Below, in pieces: positions 28,041 through 41,560 of a DNA stretch of 64,000 bases. Position 1 is the stretch's first letter. The number at the start of each line of letters is the position of its first letter. The position numbers and the translations under genes were made by a program. The notes below the pieces were generated by a model. It did not search any database. It saw only the letters and a program-made list of their open reading frames with translations, and was not told the origin of the DNA. The stretch is from contig OZ059900.1 of the NCBI GenBank assembly GCA_964057225.1, positions 24,939,638-25,003,637 on the forward strand. Reading direction: 5' to 3'. The DNA comes from Auanema rhodensis (taxonomy: Eukaryota; Nematoda; Chromadorea; Rhabditida; Rhabditidae).

Positions 28041-31000
28041 AATGTTAGCCATAAGGGGCGTGCCCTCAGAATATGCTAATTTCCTTAATTTTCTAACCCC
28101 TGTTTTTTTGTCGTGAAAGTGGAACTAGACGTTGTAGGAACAATTTTGAGCTAGGTTTCATTGACATTGCATGAGTTTGAACACATGAAATCGTAAGTCA
28201 AAACCTTGTTTACAGCGAAATTTCCAAAAACTGGTTTTCCAGCATAATACAATATTTCTCATGGGAAATACTGTGTTTTTGTATTTTTCTAGTGTTCAGA
28301 ATGTAGAATGCTTCATTTTAGTATGTAACACGCTGAAATTCGTTGCATTTGACGACTCATATGAACAAAAATCGATTTAATCAATATTAGCCATAAGGAG
28401 CGTGCCCTCAGAATATGCTAATTTCCTTAATTTTCTAACCCCTGTTTTTTTGTCGTGAAAGTGGAACTAGACGTTGTACGAACAATTTTGAGCTAGGTTT
28501 CATTGACATTGCATGAGTTTGAACACATGAAATCGTAAGTCAAAACCTTGTTTACAGCGAAATTTCCAAAAACTGGTTTTCCAGCATAATAAAATATTTC
28601 TCATGGGAAATACTGTGTTTTTGTATTTTTCTAGTGTTCAGCATGTAAAATGCTTCATTTTAGTATGTAAAACGCTGAAATTCGTTGCATTTGACGACTC
28701 ATATGAACAAAAATCGATTTAATCAATATTAACCATAAGGGGCGTGCCCTCAGAATATGCTAATTTCCTTAATTTTCTAACCCCTGATTTTTTGTCGTGA
28801 AAGTGGAACTAGACGTTGTAGGAACAATTTTGAGCTAGGTTTCATTGACATTGCATGAGTTTGAACACATGAAATCGTAAGTCAAAACCTTGTTTACAGC
28901 GAAATTTCCAAAAACTGGTTTTCCAGCATAATAAAATATTTCTCATTAGAAATACTGTGTCTTTGTATTTTTCTAGTGTTCAGCATGTAAAATGCTTCAT
29001 TTTAGTATGTAACACGCTGAAATTCGTTGCATTTGACGACTCATATGAACAAAAATCGATTTAATCAATGTTAGCCATAAGGGGCGTGCCCTCAGAATAT
29101 GCTAATTTCCTTAATTTTCTAACCCCTGTTTTTTTGTCGTGAAAGTGGAACTAGACGTTGTAGGAACAATTTTGAGCTAGGTTTCATTGACATTGCATGA
29201 GTTTGAACACATGAAATCGTAAGTCAAAACCTTGTTTACAGCGAAATTTCCAAAAACTGGTTTTCCAGCATAATAAAATATTTCTCATGGGAAATACTGT
29301 GTTTTTGTATTTTCCTAGTGTTCAGCATGTAAAATGCTTCATTTTAGTATTTAACACGCTGAAATTCGTTGCATTTGACGACTCATATGAACAAAAATCG
29401 ATTTAATCAATATTAGCCATAAGGGGAGTGCCCTCAGAATATGCTAATTTCCTTAATTTTCTAACCCTTGTTTTTTGTCGTGAAAGTGGAACTAGACGTT
29501 GTAGGAACAATTTTGAGCTAGGTTTCATTGACATTGCATGAGTTTGAACACATGAAATCGTAAGTCAAACCTTGTTTACAGCGAAATTTCCAAAAACTGG
29601 TTTTCCAGCATAATAAAATATTTCTCATGGGAAATACTGTGTTTTTGTATTTTTCTAGTGTTCAGCATGTAAAATGCTTCATTTTAGTATGTAACACGCT
29701 GAAATTCGTTGCATTTGACGACTCATATGAACAAAAATCGATTTAATCAATATTAGCCATAAGGGGCGTGCCCTCAGAATATGCTAATTTCCTTAATTTT
29801 CTAACCCCTGTTTTTTTGTCGTGAAAGTGGAACTAGACGTTGTACGAACAATTTTGAGCTAGGTTTCATTGACATTGCATGAGTTTGAACACATGAAATC
29901 GTAAGTCAAAACCTTGTTTACAGCGAAATTTCCAAAAACTGGTTTTCCAGCATAATAAAATATTTCTCAAGGGAAAAACTGTGTTTTTATATTTTTCTAG
30001 TGTTCAGCATGTAAAATGCTTCATTTTAGTATGTGACACGCTGAAATTCGTTGCATTTGACGACTCATATGAACAAAAATCGATTTAATCAATATTAGCC
30101 ATAAGGGGCGTGCCCTCAGAATATGCTAATTTCCTTAATTTTCTAACCCCTGTTTTTTTGTCGTGAAAGTGGAACTAGACGTTGTACGAACAATTTTGAG
30201 CTAGGTTTCATTGACATTGCATGAGTTTGAACACATGAAATCGTAAGTCAAAACCTTGTTTACAGCGAAATTTCCAAAAACTGGTTTTCCAGCATAATAA
30301 AATATTTCTCATGGGAAATACTGTGTTTTTGTATTTTTCTAGTGTTCAGCATGTAAAATGCTTCATTTTAGTATGTAACACGCTGAAATTCGTTGCATTT
30401 GACGACTCATATGAACAAAAATCGATTTAATCAATATTAGCCATAAGGGGCGTGCCCTCAGAATATGCTAATTTCCTTAATTTTCTAACCCCTGATTTTT
30501 TGTCGTGAAAGTGGAACTAGACGTTGTACGAACAATTTTGAGCTAGGTTTCATTGACATTGCATGAGTTTGAACACATGAAATCGTAAGTCAAAACCTTG
30601 TTTACAGCGAAATTTCCAAAAACTGGTTTTCCAGCATAATAAAATATTTCTCATGGGAAATACTGTGTTTTTGTATTTTTTTAGTGTTCAGCATGTAAAA
30701 TGCTTCATTTTAGTATGTAAAACGCTGAAATTCGTTGCATTTGACGACTCATATGAACAAAAATCGATTTAATCAATGTTAGCCATAAGGGGCGTGCCCT
30801 CAGAATATGCTAATTTCCTTAATTTTCTAACCCCTGTTTTTTTGTCGTGAAAGTGGAACTAGACGTTGTAGGAACAATTTTGAGCTAGGTTTCATTGACA
30901 TTGCATGAGTTTGAACACATGAAATCGTAAGTCAAAACCTTGTTTACAGCGAAATTTCCAAAAACTGGTTTTCCAGCATAATACAATATTTCTCATGGGA

Positions 31001-32484
31001 AATACTGTGTTTTTGTATTTTTCTAGTGTTCAGAATGTAGAATGCTTCATTTTAGTATGTAACACGCTGAAATTCGTTGCATTTGACGACTCATATGAAC
31101 AAAAATCGATTTAATCAATATTAGCCATAAGGAGCGTGCCCTCAGAATATGCTAATTTCCTTAATTTTCTAACCCCTGTTTTTTTGTCGTGAAAGTGGAA
31201 CTAGACGTTGTACGAACAATTTTGAGCTAGGTTTCATTGACATTGCATGAGTTTGAACACATGAAATCGTAAGTCAAAACCTTGTTTACAGCGAAATTTC
31301 CAAAAACTGGTTTTCCAGCATAATAAAATATTTCTCATGGGAAATACTGTGTTTTTGTATTTTTCTAGTGTTCAGCATGTAAAATGCTTCATTTTAGTAT
31401 GTAAAACGCTGAAATTCGTTGCATTTGACGACTCATATGAACAAAAATCGATTTAATCAATATTAACCATAAGGGGCGTGCCCTCAGAATATGCTAATTT
31501 CCTTAATTTTCTAACCCCTGATTTTTTGTCGTGAAAGTGGAACTAGACGTTGTAGGAACAATTTTGAGCTAGGTTTCATTGACATTGCATGAGTTTGAAC
31601 ACATGAAATCGTAAGTCAAAACCTTGTTTACAGCGAAATTTCCAAAAACTGGTTTTCCAGCATAATAAAATATTTCTCATTAGAAATACTGTGTCTTTGT
31701 ATTTTTCTAGTGTTCAGCATGTAAAATGCTTCATTTTAGTATGTAACACGCTGAAATTCGTTGCATTTGACGACTCATATGAACAAAAATCGATTTAATC
31801 AATGTTAGCCATAAGGGGCGTGCCCTCAGAATATGCTAATTTCCTTAATTTTCTAACCCCTGTTTTTTTGTCGTGAAAGTGGAACTAGACGTTGTAGGAA
31901 CAATTTTGAGCTAGGTTTCATTGACATTGCATGAGTTTGAACACATGAAATCGTAAGTCAAAACCTTGTTTACAGCGAAATTTCCAAAAACTGGTTTTCC
32001 AGCATAATAAAATATTTCTCATGGGAAATACTGTGTTTTTGTATTTTCCTAGTGTTCAGCATGTAAAATGCTTCATTTTAGTATTTAACACGCTGAAATT
32101 CGTTGCATTTGACGACTCATATGAACAAAAATCGATTTAATCAATATTAGCCATAAGGGGAGTGCCCTCAGAATATGCTAATTTCCTTAATTTTCTAACC
32201 CTTGTTTTTTGTCGTGAAAGTGGAACTAGACGTTGTAGGAACAATTTTGAGCTAGGTTTCATTGACATTGCATGAGTTTGAACACATGAAATCGTAAGTC
32301 AAACCTTGTTTACAGCGAAATTTCCAAAAACTGGTTTTCCAGCATAATAAAATATTTCTCATGGGAAATACTGTGTTTTTGTATTTTTCTAGTGTTCAGC
32401 ATGTAAAATGCTTCATTTTAGTATGTAACACGCTGAAATTCGTTGCATTTGACGACTCATATGAACAAAAATCGATTTAATCAA
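26960..32484. repeat. Higher-order repeat, 2,734 bp (8 monomers), two apparently identical tandem copies
   Basis: Copies abut, about 26.96-29.75 kb and 29.69-32.48 kb, at offset 2,734 (8 x 342 minus two deleted bases). At least twelve rare variants recur in order: AATGTTAGCC, TAGGAACA, ATACAATATT, CAGAATGTAGAATG, AGGAGCG, ATTAACCAT, CTGATTTTTT, CATTAGAAATAC with GTGTCTTTG, TTTTCCTAGTG with GTATTTAACAC, GGGGAGTGCC, ACCCTTG and GTCAAACCTTG. I saw no difference between the copies by eye. This is among the youngest-looking duplications in the window, if the assembly is right. Confidence 0.9.
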
Positions 32485-35400
32485 TGTTAGCCATAAGGGG
32501 CGTGCCCTCAGAATATGCTAATTTCCTTAATTTTCTAACCCCTGTTTTTTTGTCGTGAAAGTGGAACTAGACGTTGTAGGAACAATTTTGAGCTAGGTTT
32601 CATTGACATTGCATGAGTTTGAACACATGAAATCGTAAGTCAAAACCTTGTTTACAGCGAAATTTCCAAAAACTGGTTTTCCAGCATAATAAAATATTTC
32701 TCATGGGAAATACTGTAATTTTGTATTTTTCTAGTGTTCATCATGTAAAATGCTTCATTTTAGTATGTAACACGCTGAAATTTGTTGCATTTGACGACTC
32801 ATATGAACAAAAATCGATTTAATCAATATTAGCCATAAGGGGAGTGCCCTCAGAATATGCTAATTTCCTTAATTTTCTAACCCCTGTTTTTTTGTCGTGA
32901 AAGTGGAACTAGACGTTGTACGAACAATTTTGAGCTAGGTTTCATTGACATTGCATGAGTTTGAACACATGAAATCGTAAGTCAAACCTTGTTTACAGCG
33001 AAATTTCCAAAAACTGGTTTTCCAGCATAATAAAATATTTCTCATGGGAAATACTGTGTTTTTGTATTTTTCTAGTGTTCAGCATGTAAAATGCTTCATT
33101 TTAGTATGTAACACGCTGAAATTCGTTGCATTTGACGACTCATATGAACAAAAATCGATTTAATCAATATTAGCCATAAGGGGCGTGCCCTCAGAATATG
33201 CTAATTTCCTTAATTTTCTAACCCCTGTTTTTTTGTCGTGAAAGTGGAACTAGACGTTGTACGAACAATTTTGAGCTAGGTTTCATTGACATTGCATGAG
33301 TTTGAATACATGAAATCGTAAGTCAAAACCTTGTTTACAGCGAAATTTCCAAAAACTGGTTTTCCACCATAATAAAATATTTCTCATGGGAAATACTGTG
33401 TTTTTGTATTTTTTCAGTGTTCAGCATGTAAAATGCTTCATTTTAGTATGTAACACGCTGAAATTCGTTGCATTTGACGACTCATATGAACAAAAATCGA
33501 TTTAATCAATATTAGCCATAAGGGGCGTGCCCTCAGAATATGCTAATTTCCTTAATTTTCTAACCCCTGTTTTTTTGTCGTGAAAGTGGAACTAGACGTT
33601 GTACGAACAATTTTGAGCTAGGTTTCATTGACATTGCATGAGTTTGAACACATGAAATCGTAAGTCAAAACCTTGTTTACAGCGAAATTTCCAAAAACTG
33701 GTTTTCCAGCATAATAAAATATTTCTCATGGGAAATACTGTGTTTTTGTATTTTTCTAGTGTTCAGCATGTAAAATGCTTCATTTTAGTATGTAAGACGC
33801 TGAAATTCGTTGCATTTGACGACTCATATGAACAAAAATCGATTTAATCAATATTAACCATAAGGGGCGTGCCCTCAGAATGTGCTAATTTCCTTAATTT
33901 TCTAACCCCTGTTTTTTTGTCGTGAAAGTGGAACTAGACGTTGTACGAACAATTTTGAGCTAGGTTTCATTGACATTGCATGAGTTTGAACACATGAATT
34001 CGTAAGTCAAAACCTTGTTTACAGCGAAATTTCCAAAAACTGGTTTTCCAGCATAATAAAATATTTCTCATGGGAAATACTGTGTTTTTGTATTTTTCTA
34101 GTGTTCAGCATGTAAAATGCTTCATTTTAGTATGTAACACGCTGAAATTCGTTGCATTTGACGACTCATATGAACAAAAATCGATTTAATCAATATTAGC
34201 CATAAGGGGCGTGCCCTCAGAATATGCTAATTTCCTTAATTTTCTAACCCCTGTTTTTTCGTCGTGAAAGTGGAACTAGACGTTGTACAAACAATTTTGA
34301 GCTAGGTTTCATTGACATTGCATGAGTTTGAACACATGAAATCGTAAGTCAAAACCTTGTTTACAGCGAAATTTCCAAAAACTGGTTTTCCAACATAATA
34401 AAATATTTCTCATGGGAAAAACTGTGTTTTTGTATTTTTCTAGTGTTCAGCATGTAAAATGCTTCATTTTAGTATGTAACACGCTGAAATTCGTTGCGTT
34501 TGACGACTCATATGAACAAAAATCGATTTAATCAATATTATCCATAAGGGGCGTGCCCTCAGAATATGCTAATTTCCTTAATTTTCTAACCCCTGTTTTT
34601 TTGTCGTGAAAGTGGAACTAGACGTTGTACGAACAATTTTGAGCTAGGTTTCATTGACATTGCATGAGTTTGAACACATGAAATCGTAAGTCAAAACCTT
34701 GTTTACAGCGAAATTTCCAAAAACTGTTTTCCAGCATAATAAAATATTTCTCATGGGAAAAACTGTGTTTTTGTATTTTTCTAGTGTTCAGCATGTAAAA
34801 TGCTTCATTTTAGTATGTAACACGCTGAAATTCGTTGCATTTGACGACTCATATGAACAAAAATCGATTTAATCAATATTAACCATAAGGGGCGTGCCCT
34901 CAGAATGTGCTAATTTCCTTAATTTTCTAACCCCTGTTTTTTTGTCGTGAAAGTGGAACTAGACGTTGTACAAACAATTTTGAGCTAGGTTTCATTGACA
35001 TTGCATGAGTTTGAACACATGAAATCGTAAGTCAAAACCTTGTTTACAGCGAAATTTCCAAAAACTGGTTTTCCAACATAATAAAATATTTCTCATGGGA
35101 AAAACTGTGTTTTTGTATTTTTCTAGTGTTCAGCATGTAAAATGCTTCATTTTAGTATGTAACACGCTGAAATTCGTTGCGTTTGACGACTCATATGAAC
35201 AAAAATCGATTTAATCAATATTATCCATAAGGGGCGTGCCCTCAGAATGTGCTAATTTCCTTAATTTTCTAACCCCTGTTTTTTTGTCGTGAAAGTGGAA
35301 CTAGACGTTGTACGAACAATTTTGAGCTAGGTTTCATTGACATTGCATGAGTTTGAACACATGAAATCGTAAGTCAAAACCTTGTTTACAGCGAAATTTC

Positions 35401-38400
35401 CAAAAACTGGTTTTCCAGCATAATAAAATATTTCTCATGGGAAATACTGTGTTTTTGTATTTTTCTAGTGTTCAGCATGTAAAATGCTTCATTTTAGTAT
35501 GTAACACGCTGAAATTCGTTGCATTTGACGACTCATATGAACAAAAATCGATTTAATCAATATTAGCCATAAGGGGCGTGCCCTCAGAATATGCTAATTT
35601 CCTTAATTTTCTAACCCCTGTTTTTTCGTCGTGAAAGTGGAACTAGACGTTGTACAAACAATTTTGAGCTAGGTTTCATTGACATTGCATGAGTTTGAAC
35701 ACATGAAATCGTAAGTCAAAACCTTGTTTACAGCGAAATTTCCAAAAACTGGTTTTCCAACATAATAAAATATTTCTCATGGGAAAAACTGTGTTTTTGT
35801 ATTTTTCTAGTGTTCAGCATGTAAAATGCTTCATTTTAGTATGTAACACGCTGAAATTCGTTGCGTTTGACGACTCATATGAACAAAAATCGATTTAATC
35901 AATATTATCCATAAGGGGCGTGCCCTCAGAATATGCTAATTTCCTTAATTTTCTAACCCCTGTTTTTTTGTCGTGAAAGTGGAACTAGACGTTGTACGAA
36001 CAATTTTGAGCTAGGTTTCATTGACATTGCATGAGTTTGAACACATGAAATCGTAAGTCAAAACCTTGTTTACAGCGAAATTTCCAAAAACTGTTTTCCA
36101 GCATAATAAAATATTTCTCATGGGAAAAACTGTGTTTTTGTATTTTTCTAGTGTTCAGCATGTAAAATGCTTCATTTTAGTATGTAACACGCTGAAATTC
36201 GTTGCATTTGACGACTCATATGAACAAAAATCGATTTAATCAATATTAACCATAAGGGGCGTGCCCTCAGAATGTGCTAATTTCCTTAATTTTCTAACCC
36301 CTGTTTTTTTGTCGTGAAAGTGGAACTAGACGTTGTACAAACAATTTTGAGCTAGGTTTCATTGACATTGCATGAGTTTGAACACATGAAATCGTAAGTC
36401 AAAACCTTGTTTACAGCGAAATTTCCAAAAACTGGTTTTCCAACATAATAAAATATTTCTCATGGGAAAAACTGTGTTTTTGTATTTTTCTAGTGTTCAG
36501 CATGTAAAATGCTTCATTTTAGTATGTAACACGCTGAAATTCGTTGCGTTTGACGACTCATATGAACAAAAATCGATTTAATCAATATTATCCATAAGGG
36601 GCGTGCCCTCAGAATGTGCTAATTTCCTTAATTTTCTAACCCCTGTTTTTTTGTCGTGAAAGTGGAACTAGACGTTGTACGAACAATTTTGAGCTAGGTT
36701 TCATTGACATTGCATGAGTTTGAACACATGAAATCGTAAGTCAAAACCTTGTTTACAGCGAAATTTCCAAAAACTGGTTTTCCAGCATAATAAAATATTT
36801 CTCATTAGAAATACTGTGTCTTTGTATTTTTCTAGTGTTCAGCATGTAAAATGCTTCATTTTAGTATGTAACACGCTGAAATTCGTTGCATTTGACGACT
36901 CATATGAACAAAAATCGATTTAATCAATGTTAGCCATAAGGGGCGTGCCCTCAGAATATGCTAATTTCCTTAATTTTCTAACCCCTGTTTTTTTGTCGTG
37001 AAAGTGGAACTAGACGTTGTAGGAACAATTTTGAGCTAGGTTTCATTGACATTGCATGAGTTTGAACACATGAAATCGTAAGTCAAAACCTTGTTTACAG
37101 CGAAATTTCCAAAAACTGGTTTTCCAGCATAATAAAATATTTCTCATGGGAAATACTGTGTTTTTGTATTTTCCTAGTGTTCAGCATGTAAAATGCTTCA
37201 TTTTAGTATTTAACACGCTGAAATTCGTTGCATTTGACGACTCATATGAACAAAAATCGATTTAATCAATATTAGCCATAAGGGGAGTGCCCTCAGAATA
37301 TGCTAATTTCCTTAATTTTCTAACCCTTGTTTTTTGTCGTGAAAGTGGAACTAGACGTTGTAGGAACAATTTTGAGCTAGGTTTCATTGACATTGCATGA
37401 GTTTGAACACATGAAATCGTAAGTCAAACCTTGTTTACAGCGAAATTTCCAAAAACTGGTTTTCCAGCATAATAAAATATTTCTCATGGGAAATACTGTG
37501 TTTTTGTATTTTTCTAGTGTTCAGCATGTAAAATGCTTCATTTTAGTATGTAACACGCTGAAATTCGTTGCATTTGACGACTCATATGAACAAAAATCGA
37601 TTTAATCAATGTTAGCCATAAGGGGCGTGCCCTCAGAATATGCTAATTTCCTTAATTTTCTAACCCCTGTTTTTTTGTCGTGAAAGTGGAACTAGACGTT
37701 GTAGGAACAATTTTGAGCTAGGTTTCATTGACATTGCATGAGTTTGAACACATGAAATCGTAAGTCAAAACCTTGTTTACAGCGAAATTTCCAAAAACTG
37801 GTTTTCCAGCATAATAAAATATTTCTCATGGGAAATACTGTAATTTTGTATTTTTCTAGTGTTCATCATGTAAAATGCTTCATTTTAGTATGTAACACGC
37901 TGAAATTTGTTGCATTTGACGACTCATATGAACAAAAATCGATTTAATCAATATTAGCCATAAGGGGAGTGCCCTCAGAATATGCTAATTTCCTTAATTT
38001 TCTAACCCCTGTTTTTTTGTCGTGAAAGTGGAACTAGACGTTGTACGAACAATTTTGAGCTAGGTTTCATTGACATTGCATGAGTTTGAACACATGAAAT
38101 CGTAAGTCAAACCTTGTTTACAGCGAAATTTCCAAAAACTGGTTTTCCAGCATAATAAAATATTTCTCATGGGAAATACTGTGTTTTTGTATTTTTCTAG
38201 TGTTCAGCATGTAAAATGCTTCATTTTAGTATGTAACACGCTGAAATTCGTTGCATTTGACGACTCATATGAACAAAAATCGATTTAATCAATATTAGCC
38301 ATAAGGGGCGTGCCCTCAGAATATGCTAATTTCCTTAATTTTCTAACCCCTGTTTTTTTGTCGTGAAAGTGGAACTAGACGTTGTACGAACAATTTTGAG

Positions 38401-40519
38401 CTAGGTTTCATTGACATTGCATGAGTTTGAATACATGAAATCGTAAGTCAAAACCTTGTTTACAGCGAAATTTCCAAAAACTGGTTTTCCACCATAATAA
38501 AATATTTCTCATGGGAAATACTGTGTTTTTGTATTTTTTCAGTGTTCAGCATGTAAAATGCTTCATTTTAGTATGTAACACGCTGAAATTCGTTGCATTT
38601 GACGACTCATATGAACAAAAATCGATTTAATCAATATTAGCCATAAGGGGCGTGCCCTCAGAATATGCTAATTTCCTTAATTTTCTAACCCCTGTTTTTT
38701 TGTCGTGAAAGTGGAACTAGACGTTGTACGAACAATTTTGAGCTAGGTTTCATTGACATTGCATGAGTTTGAACACATGAAATCGTAAGTCAAAACCTTG
38801 TTTACAGCGAAATTTCCAAAAACTGGTTTTCCAGCATAATAAAATATTTCTCATGGGAAATACTGTGTTTTTGTATTTTTCTAGTGTTCAGCATGTAAAA
38901 TGCTTCATTTTAGTATGTAAGACGCTGAAATTCGTTGCATTTGACGACTCATATGAACAAAAATCGATTTAATCAATATTAACCATAAGGGGCGTGCCCT
39001 CAGAATGTGCTAATTTCCTTAATTTTCTAACCCCTGTTTTTTTGTCGTGAAAGTGGAACTAGACGTTGTACGAACAATTTTGAGCTAGGTTTCATTGACA
39101 TTGCATGAGTTTGAACACATGAATTCGTAAGTCAAAACCTTGTTTACAGCGAAATTTCCAAAAACTGGTTTTCCAGCATAATAAAATATTTCTCATGGGA
39201 AATACTGTGTTTTTGTATTTTTCTAGTGTTCAGCATGTAAAATGCTTCATTTTAGTATGTAACACGCTGAAATTCGTTGCATTTGACGACTCATATGAAC
39301 AAAAATCGATTTAATCAATATTAGCCATAAGGGGCGTGCCCTCAGAATATGCTAATTTCCTTAATTTTCTAACCCCTGTTTTTTCGTCGTGAAAGTGGAA
39401 CTAGACGTTGTACAAACAATTTTGAGCTAGGTTTCATTGACATTGCATGAGTTTGAACACATGAAATCGTAAGTCAAAACCTTGTTTACAGCGAAATTTC
39501 CAAAAACTGGTTTTCCAACATAATAAAATATTTCTCATGGGAAAAACTGTGTTTTTGTATTTTTCTAGTGTTCAGCATGTAAAATGCTTCATTTTAGTAT
39601 GTAACACGCTGAAATTCGTTGCGTTTGACGACTCATATGAACAAAAATCGATTTAATCAATATTATCCATAAGGGGCGTGCCCTCAGAATATGCTAATTT
39701 CCTTAATTTTCTAACCCCTGTTTTTTTGTCGTGAAAGTGGAACTAGACGTTGTACGAACAATTTTGAGCTAGGTTTCATTGACATTGCATGAGTTTGAAC
39801 ACATGAAATCGTAAGTCAAAACCTTGTTTACAGCGAAATTTCCAAAAACTGTTTTCCAGCATAATAAAATATTTCTCATGGGAAAAACTGTGTTTTTGTA
39901 TTTTTCTAGTGTTCAGCATGTAAAATGCTTCATTTTAGTATGTAACACGCTGAAATTCGTTGCATTTGACGACTCATATGAACAAAAATCGATTTAATCA
40001 ATATTAACCATAAGGGGCGTGCCCTCAGAATGTGCTAATTTCCTTAATTTTCTAACCCCTGTTTTTTTGTCGTGAAAGTGGAACTAGACGTTGTACAAAC
40101 AATTTTGAGCTAGGTTTCATTGACATTGCATGAGTTTGAACACATGAAATCGTAAGTCAAAACCTTGTTTACAGCGAAATTTCCAAAAACTGGTTTTCCA
40201 ACATAATAAAATATTTCTCATGGGAAAAACTGTGTTTTTGTATTTTTCTAGTGTTCAGCATGTAAAATGCTTCATTTTAGTATGTAACACGCTGAAATTC
40301 GTTGCGTTTGACGACTCATATGAACAAAAATCGATTTAATCAATATTATCCATAAGGGGCGTGCCCTCAGAATGTGCTAATTTCCTTAATTTTCTAACCC
40401 CTGTTTTTTTGTCGTGAAAGTGGAACTAGACGTTGTACGAACAATTTTGAGCTAGGTTTCATTGACATTGCATGAGTTTGAACACATGAAATCGTAAGTC
40501 AAAACCTTGTTTACAGCGA
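31555..40519. repeat. Segmental duplication with 5,125-bp offset (15 monomers)
   Basis: About 31.56-35.39 kb matches 36.68-40.52 kb at offset 5,125, which is 15 x 342 minus five deleted bases. Shared rare markers, in order, include CATTAGAAATAC (31,679 and 36,804), TTTTCCTAG, ACCCTTG, ACTGTAATTTTG (32,713 and 37,838), GTTCATCATG, AAATTTGTTGC, GAATACATG, TTCCACCAT, GTAAGACGC, CATGAATTCG (33,994 and 39,119), TTTTTTCGTCG, CCAACAT, GCGTTTGAC and TTATCCAT. The right edge is sharp: GAAATTTCC at 35.39 kb against GAAAATTCC at 40.52 kb. Confidence 0.9.
34000..36800. repeat. Tandem 4-monomer duplication, 1,367 bp, nested in the 15-mer
   Basis: About 34.0-35.43 kb is repeated at 35.37-36.80 kb at offset 1,367 (4 x 342 minus one deleted G). 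The C of TTTTTTCGTCG is at 34,260 and 35,627, and each unit continues with ACAAACAAT, CCAACAT, GGGAAAAACTG, GCGTTTGAC, TTATCCAT, ACTGTTTTCC, TTAACCAT and GAATGTGC. The sister region after 39.36 kb has only one such 4-mer. The extra unit was therefore added in one copy, or lost from the other, after or during the 5,125-bp duplication. Confidence 0.85.
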
Positions 40520-41560
40520 AAATTCCAAAAACTGGTTTTCCAGCATAATAAAATATTTCTAATGGGAAATACTGTGTTTTTGTATTTTTCTAGTGTTCAG
40601 CATGTAAAATGCTTCATTTTAGTATGTAACACCCTGAAATTCGTTGCATTTGACGACTCATATGAACAAAAATCGATTTAATCAATATTAGCCATAAGGG
40701 GCGTGCCCTCAGAATATGTTAATTTCCTTAATTTTCTAACCCCTGTTTTTTTGTCGTGAAAGTGGAACTAGACGTTGTACAAACAATTTTGAGCTAGGTT
40801 TCATTGACATTGCAGGAGTTTGAACACATGAAATCGTAAGTCAAAACCTTGTTTACAGCGAAATTTCCAAAAACTGTTTTCCAGCATAATAAAATATTTC
40901 TCATGGGAAAAACTGTGTTTTTGTATTTTTCTAGTGTTCAGCATGTAAAATGCTTCATTTTAGTATGTAACACGCTGAAATTCGTTGCATTTGACGACTC
41001 ATATGAACAAAAATCGATTTAATCAATATTAGCCATAAGGGGCGTGCCCTCAGAATATGCTAATTTCCTTAATTTTCTAACCCCTGTTTTTTTGTCGTGA
41101 AAGTGGAACTAGACGTTGTACGAACAATTTTGAGCTAGGTTTCATTGACATTGCATGAGTTTGAACACATGAAATCGTAAGTCAAAACCTTGTTTACAGC
41201 GAAAATTCCAAAAACTGGTTTTCCAGCATAATAAAATATTTCTAATGGGAAATACTGTGTTTTTGTATTTTTCTAGTGTTCAGCATGTAAAATGGTTCAT
41301 TTTAGTATGTAACACGCTGAAATTCGTTGCATTTGACGACTCATATGAACAAAAATCGATTTAATCAATATTAGCCATAAGGGGCGTGCCCTCAGAATAT
41401 GTTAATTTCCTTAATTTTCTAACCCCTGTTTTTTTGTCGTGAAAGTGGAACTAGACGTTGTACAAACAATTTTGAGCTAGGTTTCATTGACATTGCAGGA
41501 GTTTGAACACATGAAATCGTAAGTCAAAACCTTGTTTACAGCGAAATTTCCAAAAACTGG
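40510..41560. repeat. Dimeric repeat, 683 bp
   Basis: The GAAAATTCC monomer at 40,518 recurs at 41,201, each followed by TTTCTAATGGG, then ATATGTTAATTTCC, ACAAACAAT and TTGCAGGAGTTTG. The offset is 683 because the first unit has the ACTGTTTTCC deletion near 40,876. Differences are AAATGCTTC with ACACCCTG in the first unit against AAATGGTTC with ACACGCTG in the second. Confidence 0.85.

Noticed and set aside
26960-40519. Assembly duplication as the sole explanation for identical blocks.
   Set aside because: It cannot be excluded without reads. However, blocks of different size nest, share edges in register and sometimes differ by single bases, which is natural for satellite evolution. It is kept as a caveat rather than a call.
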